From Phocoena phocoena (Eukaryota > Chordata > Mammalia > Artiodactyla > Phocoenidae): a DNA stretch of 64,000 bases. Under the pieces are notes generated by a model that was not told the DNA's origin, searched no databases, and saw only the letters and a program-made list of their open reading frames with translations. This document shows, one piece after another, positions 1-12,700 of this stretch (its first letter is position 1; each line of letters begins with the position of its first letter). The position numbers were made by a program, and so were the translations under genes. The DNA is taken from the NCBI RefSeq assembly GCF_963924675.1, contig NC_089238.1, positions 40,938,879 to 41,002,878 of the forward strand. Direction: 5' to 3'.

Positions 1-649
1 TTAAGACAAAGTGTGTGCAGGGGGAGTCACTTGCTGTCTTTGTTGCAATTGGGACCTTGAGGAGCCATTTCCCCCCACTCCCACTGGGTCTTCTTCCACC
101 TGCCAGTAAGCCCGGAGGGCAGTGTTGAGGGACTGAGTGCTGAGTCTCAGCAGGACAAGGAGTGGGCCTGAAGGCTGCAATAGAAGACACTCCACATATA
201 GACATCAGTAGTTCCCGACCTGCAAAGTGGGAAGAATAGCAATAACTCTCAACAGCCTTGCAGGTTGTTGAGAGGATTAAATGAAAAGATATGGGGAGAG
301 TGCTTAGCTCCTCCTTAAAAGCCCATCCCTCCATTGGACTTGCTCTGACCTTCCTTTGTCCTGGCTCCACCCTCAGCACCCATCCTGCTGTTTCATCCAC
401 GAGAGCCCCTCAAAGGAGGGTCTGGGTCTGGTCCACCTCTGGGCTCCCTGTACTGGTCTGTATTGAGGGATCGCCTGGCAGTTCCCTGGGCCCTCTCTGT
501 GTTTCCTGGGAGAACAGACCTCAGCAAAAGACTCCCTACTCAAGGAGGTCTGGGAGGGGTGGGGGTCAGTGAGGAGACTGGCTGGCTACCTCCTGCTTCC
601 ACGGTACCAAGGTACCAACACTACCCTCCCTGTCTCACTGTACTTGCAG
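1..649 (+). other. NUTF2: NUTF2 intron 1, 3' part
   Basis: Non-coding sequence ending in a pyrimidine-rich tract and the AG acceptor at 648-649. A weak MIR-like segment in + orientation lies at about 215-300. No other gene is seen. The upstream non-coding exon and promoter of NUTF2 are outside the window. Confidence 0.75.
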
Positions 650-678
650 GTCTCAACGAGGCCGGGTGACGCTCCAGA

Positions 679-3600
679 ATGGGAGACAAGCCAATTTGGG
701 AGCAGATTGGATCCAGCTTCATTCAACATTACTACCAGTTATTTGATAACGACAGAACCCAACTAGGCGCAATTTATGTAAGTCTTCAGCTCTAGGACCA
801 GAACGGGACCTCGGGGAATCAATTCAGATGTTGGGCCAGTGCCTCCAGTTCACAAGTTCTGGCAGCCCTCACTGAATTTGGCTGTCCCCTTTTATCTGAG
901 CTACTCTCCATGGCACAGGGGGCTTAAGGCCTAGCCCAACTCCCTGGTCCACACATTCCTTTCTGTCATCTATAAGACTGGATTCTGATACCCTAGGCAG
1001 CAGGTTCTGGGCTTGCCATTCCATGGTCCTGGGAGTGCCTCTGTTCTAGTTTGGGCAGCAGCAGACAGAGGCTAGGGCTCATGGTGCCCTCTGGAGGCAG
1101 CAGCTATAAGCATCATCAGTGCCCCGCTGATCTCTCCTGGAGGCCCCAGGGCCACCTTCCTTTGGGGGGCCAAAAGCCGCTGAATGCTCATGGGAAACAA
1201 ATGGGGTTAGTCCAGGGAGGTTGGTGTGTCTTGAGAAACACTTCTATGCAGGTATGATTTGCTGCTATTTTAGTGATGTTCATATATACCAAGAGTTAAT
1301 TGTATTTGACCCTGCCCAAGACAGAAATGTGATTGATCAGGCCACGCCTAGCAGGTCTGCCCAGGATAGGAGAGGTAGGAGTCATCCGGCATAGCCTTGC
1401 AGCCTGACTGGGCTGTGGGCAAACTCCTTTGTGTCTCCCTCCAAAAAGTCAGGGCCAGTTCAGAAATTTTGAAGAAAAGAAAAGGATCTTACCAGTGGAA
1501 GAACAAATCCAGCACAGGTATTTGATTGTCATTATCATAGGTAGAGAATTTTAAAAACTCAAACTGGTATGACTCTGGGATCCTTGGCACTTCTACCATA
1601 TTGCTTTTAAAATCAATTAAAGCAGGCCTGACCCAGAGAAGAGTTAGCAAGGTCCTAAAAGAGTACTTTATGTATGTCATTTTATATAAACCTCAGCACA
1701 TGTTCCTTTTAAAGATCAGGAAACTGAGACTCAGGGGGAGAAAAAAAAAGTAGCTTGCTTAATGTCAGAGCTGGTAAGTAGCAGAGGCACTTTTGAGTTC
1801 TGCCCCTGAAGGCTGTGGCAGGAGAGATGGGGTGGGGAAGAAGTGAAGGTAGTGGGTTACATGTTGATGGTAGGGAGGGTCCCAGGCAAGGCCTTTCAGC
1901 CTCCATTCCTCTCTGACCCCATGGGAAGGACCTCTTTGGAACTCACTGATGGCTTTTCTGAGACTGGTGCTGACTGACCATGCAGCAGGATGGCTTTTGA
2001 CTGAGCCCTGGCCACATATAGCCAGCCTGGAGCTCATGCATATCAAAGGCCATACAACTTCTTGAATAAAAGGTGGGAAGTGAACTTATTGATAAGTTTG
2101 TATTTTGTTACATAGTCTTTCAGAGCTTGGGTTCTGCAGTGCTGAGGTGTAATTAAAGAAGATGTTCATCCTGTAAAGTTTGGAAGTTACCCTCATTTTC
2201 CTTCTTTACAGGCAGGGAAACTAAGACATGAACTAATTTCCCCAAGCAAGACCCTTTTCAGGGTCCTTTCAGGGCCTCAGAGATACTCCTTGTGCTCTGA
2301 AGCCCTGACCCCAGGTTTCCTGGTTTTCAGATTGACGCGTCATGCCTTACGTGGGAAGGACAGCAATTCCAGGGGAAAGCTGCCATTGTGGAGAAATTGT
2401 CTGTAAGTAAGGGCCAGGGCTGGGCTGCAGGCAGCTCCTTCCCCACCCCATTGGCCACAGCCCACCACCCACTCTTTTCTTTGCAGAGCCTTCCGTTCCA
2501 GAAAATCCAGCATAGCATCACGGCGCAGGACCATCAGCCCACGCCAGATAGCTGCATCATCAGCATGGTTGTGGGCCAGCTCAAGGTAATAGTGCTGCTG
2601 TCCTGCTTCTCAGGGGACACCCAAAGTGATGCCTAGAGCTGTGTAGCTCAGTACAACAGCCATCAGCCACATGTGGTGATTTTTAAATTACATTAAGTAA
2701 AGTGAAATAAAATTAAAATGTAGTTCCTCAGTTGCATTAGTCATACTTCAAGTGCTTGTGGCTGCCTATTGGACAGCACAAACATAGAACATTTCTGTTA
2801 TTGCAACAAGTCCTATTGGAGAGCACTCGTATAGAGCATTTTTGGAAAAGGGACAAGAGGTATAGGAGCAGGATGGGGCTGTGATCCAAGCCACTGGGCC
2901 TTTGCACTGCCCCAAGGTGTAGGTGGGCCTTCTGCAGGCAGCTGATCCTGAGCTGGAGTCCATGCTGCCACTCCCCAAGCTGGTTGCTGATTCTTCCACC
3001 TGCTGAGCAAAGCAGATTCCTGAAACTCTTGCTTCTCTTTGCAGTTCTCCTTCCACTTCTCAAGACCTGTTACCTTCAAAGCCTTCCTGTGGTCCCGTAC
3101 CCTGCAGGAACTCCTTGTTATGCTCTAACAGGCTGAAGTCAGATTCTTGATTTCCAAAAAAAGCCTCTCCTCCTTCCCAAAGCAGGACAAATGAGCTGCC
3201 CCTTAACCAGGTTCCAACCTCCTGGGCCTGTGGTGTCATGGGGCCCAGAATAACAGGCCCACATGCCTTCTCCCTAGGCTAGGCAGGGCTTCTTGAGTCC
3301 GTTACAAGGGTGGAAGAAATTGGGGGGGGTGGCTAGGCCTCTCCAGTGGACCCAGACGGACCTGCCTTCTGGCCTGTTCTTTCCTGTTAGTTTCTCCTGC
3401 CTGTCCAAGATACCGTGCCCAGAGAGTGTGCTCAAATAGACCTTGGGAGTGAGGAGCTCTCTCCTGGGGTCTTAGTGCCCACTTTCCCAGGCCGGAATCA
3501 GTTAGCAGTGCCTCTTCCCACCTGGCTTCAGGTTCTTTCTGGTGTTTTTGTCCAACCCCCAAAAGACTGATTTGCCTCCTTGCTGATGATAATTCCTGGA

Positions 3601-4369
3601 AAAAACAGTGATATTAGAAACACTGTCGGTTGGCTGGGCTCCTACCTCAACTAGGCCTCATCTGGGTATTCTGCAGTTTGGGTGGAAGTCTCTCGCCTTT
3701 CTTTTTTCGTTGCAAATATGTTACATGACAAGAAACAGATTACCTGATAGTGCTGCATTGGTTTTTTTCCCCTGTAGAGCTGCAATCAGTGTGAGCTTGG
3801 TTTTGAGCCTTTTCTCATGTACTTGGCCATAGTCAGTATTAGTAGTACCTTCTCCTGGTTGGACTAACTGGCATAATCAGACACTAAGATTGTTTAGTTT
3901 TCAGATTACTGTGAGTTACATGGTAAGTGCTGCAGAACTCTTTCAAATTGATCATTTGTGCCCAGAAACATGGGTTCAGAGGCACGTACGTTCTCTGCTC
4001 TGTTGCTGTAGCTAACTGGTGAGTTGTTCTGCAGTTTGTGTACATAGCAGTGTGAGCTGCCATCTCAAGGCCCAGTTTAGTGCCCAGTTTAGTGTTTCAT
4101 ACATTGTGTCAATTCACAGTCACAAGTACCCCTTAGCTCTCCTAGGATTTGCGTCCAAATTGTAGGGCCTGATCCCAGAGTCAGCGTTCACCTCCTGCTG
4201 AACACCCTTCCTGTTCCTTGGCCACCTTACTGAACCATTTTCTCTCTCCTCACAGGCCGATGAAGACCCCATCATGGGGTTCCACCAGATGTTCCTATTA
4301 AAGAACATCAATGATGCTTGGGTTTGCACCAATGACATGTTCAGGCTTGCCCTGCACAACTTCGGCTGA
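679..4369 (+). CDS. NUTF2: Nuclear transport factor 2, four coding exons, 127 aa
   Basis: NTF2 is a small homodimeric protein that binds RanGDP and FxFG nucleoporins and carries RanGDP back into the nucleus. Coding exons: 679-777 (exon begins 650), 2331-2402, 2487-2585 and 4256-4369, lengths 99, 72, 99 and 114 nt, all introns in phase 0, all GT-AG. The spliced protein is 127 aa, the usual mammalian length, and I noticed no difference from the family sequence. It starts [11 protein letters not shown] and ends RLALHNFG. Residues known to matter in the family are visible: Trp41 and Glu42 from exon 2, and Asp92 and Asp94 of the Ran-binding acidic patch at the start of exon 4. The start is the first ATG in the exon, 29 nt after the acceptor. 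The promoter is not in the window. Nothing suggests a defect. Confidence 0.98.
1690..1810 (-). repeat. MIR-like SINE remnant in NUTF2 intron
   Basis: The reverse complement carries the typical MIR core (tracking-number-like CTCAGTTTCC and a degenerate acid tail of TTACTTACCAGCTCTGACATT type). It is old and diverged. Called by eye only. Confidence 0.5.
2586..4255 (+). other. NUTF2: NUTF2 intron 4, no further gene seen
   Basis: The 1.67-kb intron before the last coding exon. It contains a short 12-bp tandem duplication (GCCCAGTTTAGT type) near 4070-4095. No ORF here resembles a known protein. Confidence 0.7.
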
Positions 4370-4765
4370 CCTCCTCCCAGCCAGGCACTCATGCTGTTTC
4401 CTCCTCCCTCCTCTTCCCGATATTATTCATGCTCCTCCAGATGCTCCAAATATCATACACAAATGAGCAGGGCCACGGTGGGAGTGGGCGCAGTGCGCTA
4501 CTGCTGCCGAGGTATTGTGCATGATGTTTGGACGCTAGACTAGTTGCATCTGATGGGAGAAGTTTGTGTTGTACCAGCGCATGCCTTGGAAAGACTTAAG
4601 TAATGCGAAAGGTTGTCTTTTTTTTTTTTTTTTTTTAATCTACTGACAAGTTGCTCTAGTAACCCAAAGAAGTGAAGGAGAAAGCAGCTGCCTCACCAAC
4701 GAGATATTGATTTGTTCAGATGTTTCAATGCCTCATGATACAATAAAACCACAAAAATTTTCTTA
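4370..4765 (+). other. NUTF2: NUTF2 3' UTR, proximal form
   Basis: Runs from the stop codon to just after AATAAA at 4742-4747. It contains an oligo-T run at about 4618-4636. The exact cleavage site cannot be read from sequence. Confidence 0.75.
4742..4747 (+). terminator. NUTF2: AATAAA polyadenylation signal, proximal NUTF2
   Basis: Canonical hexamer 373 nt after the NUTF2 stop codon. Confidence 0.8.
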
Positions 4766-6330
4766 ACAGTTTAAATTGTTTTAATTAGTTTAATAGTTGG
4801 CTGGGCATCAGTAACTACCCTGCCTCATTGGCTCTCTCATGTCTCACCCTCCCACCTCTGCCCCACTTCAGCGATACCTGTTGCAAGGAGAAAACGCTGA
4901 AGCAGCACTCTCAGCTGGCTTCTCTCAGAAGCCTGTAGGGCACAGTGTTCCCTCCATGGCCCACCTGGTCTTGGGAAAGTGATCTGCAGACAGGCAGAGC
5001 TCAGGTCTGACCTGAAGCTTCCCTTGCGCTGAAGCCTCTGCAGTCAGTTCTGACACCTCCTGTGACGTCTACGCTCGGTAGGGTCAAGGCTCTAATGACA
5101 TGTGAGATGACCCAGAACCCCACCGAAGATGGAAAAGCCTTGGCAAAAATGGCCCATTAGCTTCAGGCCCTCTGAACTGAGGGCTCAGCAAGGCCAAGTA
5201 TGAGCAGAGGTTTGAGGGAGAAGGGCCTGTTCTATCTACAGAAGGGTCAGGATCACATCCAGTGTGCCCCGTAAATCCCAAGCCAAGCAGAGGGCAGCTT
5301 TGATGCTGTACCATCTGCTGTGGATATCATTACCCAAAGGGGAGTAACTCGAACAGCCAGCCTCCAATGTCCATGGAGCCAGGCCCGGTTGGGTTGGAGT
5401 ATAGATTTAGAACTACGAAAGAAAGCATTCTGAGTTTGAGGGATTTAGGTTCTAGGATTTCTCACCCCTGAGACCTCTGCAAGGCATCTCTAGGCCTCCT
5501 CCAATTCCCTCCCTGACCACACACACACACCTTCACACTATCTTCAAATCCCGGGAAGTCTCAGCTGTTGGGGCAGTTTCTGCTCCTCAGTTTTGGGGAC
5601 AAGCCTTGCCTAGTACAAATCTAGCCCTTGAGCCCTGAGACCTTGGTGGTGTAAAACTCGTGGCAAGGTAGCAACCACAGGCTAAAACCAAACCCAGGAC
5701 TTGGGCTGATGCCCTGTTAGGGGTTTTAGGATTGGTGAGGGCACCACAGCTTTGCCTGACCTGCACAGCCCCCTTCCCTCCTGCACTATGGATGGAAGCC
5801 AAGGACTTCCGCAGACCCCCACTGGTTGCCTGGCTACACTGGGCACTGGGCTGGATGATGTGCTGTTTGAAAGGACAGCATACTCAGGAGATTTCATGGG
5901 GCTGATTTCTTGACTGCTGTGTATTTGGGGGGTGGAGGTTGGGGAGAGAGGTAGAAACCTGCTGCCTCTTAAACCACCCTGTATAAAATCTGCAATACAG
6001 CTTTTCCATGTATCTGTGCCTGAAATGTCTGCAATAAAGAGGTGTTTGTAAACCATGGTTCCTTTCTTTTTGCCTGAGGGTGCCAGGTCATGCAGGGGGA
6101 TGCTGGGAGAAGTTAGGGAACAATGTGATGTTTGTGGTAGGACCATCTCCTCTGCCCTAGCAATTCCTGGGTCCGTGACTTCACGGGTCCCCTCAGGTCT
6201 TGGGTTACACTGACCCACTTCCCAAAGGGGAAACCGAGGCTCCTACCAATTTAGCTTGCTCCTGGGGCATCTGAGGGATTCAGCTTGGGCAACCAAATTG
6301 ACCCGGTCCTAGGCCCACCATGAGCCCATG
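4766..6330 (+). other. NUTF2-EDC4 interval; possible extended NUTF2 3' UTR
   Basis: No coding exon is seen. A second canonical AATAAA at 6033-6038 is followed by a GT-rich stretch, which is the usual downstream element of a real 3' end, so a long NUTF2 transcript may end near 6055. The remainder is unremarkable unique sequence with a short CA run near 5520. Confidence 0.5.
6033..6038 (+). terminator. Candidate distal polyadenylation signal
   Basis: AATAAA followed within 15 nt by a GT-rich element. No other + strand gene lies between this and NUTF2, so it would serve a long NUTF2 3' UTR if used. Confidence 0.45.
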
Positions 6331-6339
6331 CTTTGGGAG

Positions 6340-6756
6340 TGGACATGGACCGGGCGGGATATCCTGAGGCAAGTAGGGCGCTTTGGGCGGTCCAGTAGGT
6401 GGACGTTTGCTCTGCCTCAGCCTCAAGGAACTCCCCAGACCCTACTAGCGCAGGGGCAGGACCGCGGTAGGGGCGGGCTCCGGGAGGGGCGAAGCGTCCG
6501 ACCCCCAGCCCGGAACCTTTCTTCTCCGCTCTGCTCAGGTTCCGGGAGCCGAGTCTGGGGCGGGCCGGAAGTGGAGGCGGTTGGTGGGGTTGGCGGGGCT
6601 CAGGGACGCGGCGCGGGTGGCGGTTTTCTAGCTTTGGGTGGACAGAGTGTAGTGACTGGTCCCACTGTCTGGTCCTGGCGGGGTAGTGCTCAGCTGGACG
6701 GTGCGCGGCGGCGGCGAACGAACGCGGCGCGGACCCGGGCGCCCGCGGCTGGGCCC
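6340..6756 (+). promoter_or_regulatory. EDC4: EDC4 CpG-rich promoter and 5' UTR
   Basis: GC- and CpG-rich block immediately upstream of the EDC4 start codon, without a TATA box. It contains a consensus ETS/GABP site CCGGAAGT at 6565-6572 and GC-box-like GGGGCGG motifs near 6471 and 6557. This is typical of a housekeeping promoter. The transcription start is probably between about 6620 and 6700 but cannot be fixed from sequence. Confidence 0.7.
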
Positions 6757-9700
6757 ATGGCCTCCTCCTGCGCGAGCATCGACATCGAGGACGCCACGCA
6801 GCACCTGCGGGACATCCTCAAGCTGGACCGGCCCGCGGGGGGTGAGCCGGAACGGTGGGGGTGGGTCCTTGGTGAGCGGGCAGAAGGGCGGTGCGGGCCT
6901 CGGCCACCCTCATGGCCCTCGGGTCACTCAGGACCGGCTCTGCATCCTCCCGGCTGGTGAGGGCAGACGAGGGTTGGAGCGGCAAATCCCTGAGCGTGCT
7001 TGCTGAAGGGCGCAGACCCCTGGGTGCGATCCTGCCCCATCCCGGAGCCGGGCCGTTCTGCCTCGTCCTTCAGCGTCTCGGCTGAAGGTGAGGCACCTTC
7101 TCTGAATTCGCAGAGCCCACCAGGTGTCCTGTCCGCAACGTCTCTAGTGTTCCTGGGACTGGCCCGGGTTCCCTCCCCTTTTGCCATAGTTCAGAGGCCT
7201 AGTCTGGGCTCTGTATGCGGAGCTCTGGATCTAGACCTAGGCGCTGTAATGAAGAGCCGCTGATCTCCTATGCAACTTGCCCTTCCTTCTGGAATACAGA
7301 CTCTAGGCATGCGATTCTGAAACTGATTTTCAGGACGACGGTGACCACCCCCAATTCCGTGTCCTCTTTGGGTTTAAGGCAAATCACAGACTGCACAGTC
7401 CTGATTGGATCTACAAACATCTGCAAGCCCTAGTTTACGTCCATTCGTTTAAACTTTTCTTGGGTTTGCAGTGGTACCTCAGCTGCTCCTGCCCTCAGTG
7501 AGCTCCTAGGACACAGAGCTAACAAGGTGTAATATAATGCTCTTCTCATTGAAAGAGAGAAGTGTTTGGCACTGTGATGGGGATAGGGTGGGTGGGGTGG
7601 GGGCTGGAGAATGCCTGAGAACAGATCTGAGAGAAGAGCAATGTTTAGGCTAGGTCTTGTAATATGGAGACGGGCTTGGGTGTCAGGAAAGACATTCTGC
7701 AAAGAGGAAATAGCATATGTGAAAGTACCAAAGTTTCATGGCAGGTTCAGGGACCTGTGAAATGTTGTAGTGGTTGAGAGACTGGCTGGTAATGGGGGTG
7801 TGGATGTGCAGTGGCCAGAGCTGAGAATTGGTGTTTCCTCAGACCCTGTTCTGAAACCTGCTGGCTCCCTTTGGAAGCAGGCACTGGTGCTCACTCCTGG
7901 GTTTAGCTAACCTCTAATCTCTGAGAAAATCTATCTGCTGCCTGGAACCACCAAGCCCTTTCCCCCAGGCCTGGAGTGTGTGCTCCTTGGACTCATGGGC
8001 TTGGCCTGGCCCTCTCATGCTTATTAGCTGCTAGCAAACTAGTCTTCACAAAGGTTTGGTAGAGCCTGGCATGGGTAATGTGTAGCTTGTTTGTCCTCAT
8101 GGTAGCCTGCCTGGAAAGGAGAGTGGTCAGCTTACCCCTGAGCAGCTAAGGTGGCTGTGATGCAAGTGAGGTGGTCCTCTTAACTCTTTGCTTACTGACT
8201 GGTACTTGATTCCCCCGTTTGCCAAGTAGCCCTTGCTTGTCTCCTCTCACTGGAGGACCATGTGAGACCCCAGGCAGTTTTGTGACTAGAAACTTGTCAT
8301 ATTTCTTGAATATGAGGCCCTACTCTCCTTGCTACCTGGGAGTTTTGGAGTAGTGTCTGAACCTATGAGGGTGCTTGAAACACAGCCAATGGAAACAACT
8401 GAAAGGCTGTCTTTCCTGATTACACACCCTACCCCATAATTTCTCTACTCTTTGTCCAACTCCTTCATGTCCATTCCTCCAGGGTGGCTTCTTCTGAGCC
8501 ATTTCCGTGTCAGGCAGTCTCCTTCCTTTCTTACTTCCACATCTTATCATGTTTTTCCATGCCTTAGAAGCCCACCCTCTCTTCTCCAACCCCTCCACTA
8601 CTTTGATGTAGGCCCTGGTATCTCTCACCTGGATTCTCAACTATCCTGCATGCTACTTTAGAGCAGTCAGTCCTCTGGCCATAGCAGATCATGTCACTTT
8701 CCTATTTAAAACTTTTGTGGCTCTCATTACCACAGGGAAAATCTAAGCACCCTAGCCTCATACCTGAGACCTCTGCAGCCTTGTTTTCCCTCCATCCTTC
8801 CCAGGTTTGTGTGTTCTAGCCACGCTGGCTCTGATGGCACCTCCTCTGTAAAGTCTGTCCTGACCCTTCCCATGCCCTCCTTCAAGTACACAGAGTCCCT
8901 CTGTACTGACCCAGGGCTGAGTATTAATTGGACTCAGAGCATTCTTATACCCTTCCCCCAGGTAGAAGAGCTTCATGCTCATCCTTGGTCCTAGCATGCA
9001 TTAGGTTCACCATCAGTGTTTATGGAATAAAGGTTGAACAAAGGGCCCTCCTCCCCACTGACAAGCCTTGTTGAGTGTTCCTAGAGCACCTCATGGTTCT
9101 TGAGTGAAGCTCTGCAGGAGGAGAGGCCAGTGGGCAGGTGGAATAACTTCATCAGAGTGGCCCTTTCTGTCTCTAGGTCCCAGTGCAGAGAGCCAGCGAC
9201 CATCTAATGCCTACAATGGAGATCTCAATGGGCTCTTGGTCCCAGACCCCCTCTGCTCAGGTGATGGTACTTCAACAAACAAGCCTGGTCTCCGAGCCAT
9301 GCCTCCTATTAACCTGCAGGAAAAGCAGGTCATGTGAGTGTCTGGGAGTGGTGGTGATGGGGTCTTTGAGGCATTTGTGAACTAAAGGCATAAGGGGAGG
9401 GGAGAGGGTCCAGCAGCCTCTGATGCTTCCCCACTAGATGACCTGGGGTGGAACACTTAACCACACTGAGTTTGCACTAGGATGAGGGGCAACGACAAGC
9501 TCAAGGGCTTGGCCTGGATCTGAAGTTTGGGCACCTGGTTTAGCATGGAAGTAGGGCCATTCCCAAGGAGGGAGGTGAGCAAGGGAAGCTGTAGGTTTGG
9601 GGACCAGTGAACCAGGCAGAGTTGGGCATCTGGGACTTTACACTTTCACTAGAGTGTCTGTATCTTCTCCCCACAACCCTGCCCATCGAGACTTTGGGTG

Positions 9701-12700
9701 AACAAGAGTCACGCTATGCACCCCTCCCCCCAGCTGCCTCTTAGGAGACGACAGTTCCACCTGCATCGGGATTTTGGCCAAGGAGGTGGAGATTGTGGCC
9801 AGCAGTGACTCTAGCATCTCGAGCAAGGCACGGGGGAGCAACAAGGTGGGCACCAGGATGTCATGGCATGTATAATGGATGGGGCACACTTAGGCTGTCC
9901 CTCCCCCATTCCATGCTGCCAGTACCTATGGGGACTATCCTGACAGACAGGTAGTGTATCCCAGTCTCAGGAAGTCAGGGTTGGCTGCCAAGTCTCTGTG
10001 GGAATCTGGCCCCAAGAATTGTGAATGGGTGGCTGGGCCTGCGCATATGGCCTCTACTGTCCCCAGGCATGCTGGGGGCTACCTCAGCTCCAGGAAAGCT
10101 GCCCCAGCCCTCGACTTCTATGACCTTCCTCACTCTTGATTCTCAGGTGAAAATCCAGCCCGTCGCCAAGTATGACTGGGAGCAGAAATACTACTATGGC
10201 AACCTGATTGCTGTGTCCAACTCTTTCTTGGCCTATGCTATTCGGGGTGAGTAGGCACAGTACGGAGGAGGGAGGTGTTCTGCTAGTAGCCCCAGAGATG
10301 CAGCTCCACTGTCCAGTCACTCAGCCCACTCAGACCGTAGAGGTATAATGGAAGGCTTGTCTGTGCTGGCTGCAGCTCTGCCAGGCCTTCTGGAGCCGAG
10401 TGAGAAAACAGAGATTGAGACTGGTAGTAGCAGAGAGGCAGGCAAGGGCAGGGCTTCTCTGCTGCTGCCTGGGCCTAGATACTTATTCATGGCCTACCGC
10501 TCTCCTGATTCTAGCTGCCAACAACGGCTCAGCGATGGTACGGGTGATCAGTGTCAGCACTTCAGAGAGGACCCTGCTCAAAGGCTTCACAGGCAGTGTG
10601 GCTGATCTGGCCTTTGCACACCTCAATTCCCCACAGCTGGCCTGCCTGGATGAGGCAGGCAACCTGTTTGTGTGGCGCTTGGCCCTGGTTAATGGCAAAA
10701 TTCAGTATCCTTTCCCAGGGTGGGATGGGGGACTGAAGAAAAGTGGGTGGAGCTGGGTCTGCCAGACATACCTCATTATCCACCTGCCTAGCCCTTAACA
10801 CCCTGCTCAGAGAAGAGATCTTGGTCCATATCCGACAGCCAGAGGGCACTCCACTGAATCACTTCCGCAGGATCATCTGGTGCCCCTTCATCCCCGAAGA
10901 GAGTGAGGACTGCTGTGAGGAGGGCAGCCCAACGGTGGCCCTGTTGCATGAGGACCGGGTGAGGGGGCCGGGCCTGGGGGGAAAGGAGGGGACCAAGTAG
11001 CAATGGTGTGGTCATGGGCTGAACGCTCACCTCCCTGTACCCGCTAGGCTGAGGTGTGGGACCTGGACATGCTCCGCTCCAACCACAGCACCTGGCCCGT
11101 GGATGTCAGCCAGATCAAGCAGGGCTTCATCGTGGTAAAAGGCCACAGCACAGTAAGCCTGCAACTGACTGCCTTTGCTGCCCTCCTCTCCCCACCCCTT
11201 TATGTCCCTCATCTATTCCTGTTCCCACAGCTGCCCACATAGCTTTCTAGCACTCTGCCATGGGAACTCGGAGCACAGAGGGACCCGTCTCCTGTGGCGC
11301 TCACACCTAACCGTGCACCCTATGGAGCTGGTTTTCTCTACAGCACCCCACCCCCATTCATTGTCTTTCATACAAACACGCAGATCCGCTTTGGGTCAGC
11401 CTAGCTCACTGCCATCCTCACCTGAGGAGGACTTGCTCCCACCTCTAGTCAGGTGGCAAAGCAAGGCTTTTTGGGTTCTTCCCAGTGCCTAAGTGAAGGG
11501 GCCCTCTCACCTGATGGGACTGTCCTGGCTACCGCAAGTCATGATGGCTTCGTCAAGTTCTGGCAGATTTACATTGAGGGGCAGGATGAGCCAAGGTAAG
11601 GCGGAGCCTGAGGGCCTGGGCTCTCCCAGGTAGGAGATCAGATCCCCCACTCAGGCCACTCATATACCTGCCTGCAGGTGTTTGCACGAGTGGAAGCCTC
11701 ACGATGGGAGGCCCCTCTCCTGCCTCCTGTTCTGTGACAACCACAAGAAACAGGATCCTGAGTGAGTGAGTGGGCAGGCAGGAGGGTGGTGGGTTGGACT
11801 TTGGGCTCCCAGCAGGGGCCCAGCCAGCCACTCAGTGCCTTGTTGCTTTGCAGGGTCCCCTTCTGGAGGTTCCTTATTACTGGTGCTGACCAGAATCGGG
11901 AGCTGAAGATGTGGTGCACGGTGTCCTGGACCTGCCTGCAGACCATTCGGTAAGCAGGGGCTGTGGGGCTGGGCAGGGGCAGGGTTGGGTTCCTTCCACC
12001 CTCTCAGTCTCATTCATCCTGCCTCGTGGCCACCCCCTCCAGCTTCTCCCCAGATATCTTCAGCTCAGTGAGTGTGCCCCCCAGCCTCAAGGTTTGCCTG
12101 GACCTCTCAGCAGAATACTTGATACTCAGCGATGTGCAACGGAAGGTGGGCTGCAGTGGGGACACTCTGGGCAGAGCTGATATCATCAGGGAGGACAAGG
12201 GTGTGTGTGGCACATCCACATCTTCCCAGCCCCTGAGCTCAGCTGTGAACTCGCTACCTGTGCAGGTCCTCTATGTGATGGAACTGCTGCAGAACCAGGA
12301 GGAGGGCCGTGCCTGCTTCAGCTCCATCTCTGAGTTCCTGCTCACCCACCCTGTGCTGAGCTTCGGTATCCAGGTTGTGAGTCGCTGCCGGCTGCGGCAC
12401 ACTGAGGTGCTGCCAGCCGAAGAGGAGAATGACAGCCTAGGGGCTGGTGAGCTGCTCAGGGTCAGGGATGTGTGCTGGGATGTAGGGGAGTGCTGAGGCT
12501 CAGAGGGCCAGGGGCTTAGTCGTCCACATTGTCCTTGCAGATGGGACCCACGGAGCTGGTGCCATGGAGTCTGCAGCTGGTGTGCTCATCAAGCTCTTTT
12601 GTGTGCACACTAAGTGAGTGTGCTGGGGAGGCCTGCCTGTGCCCTGTCTGTGCCCCTCCCTACCCTGCTGACTCTGACTCTCATGTTCTCCCCCTGCTCT

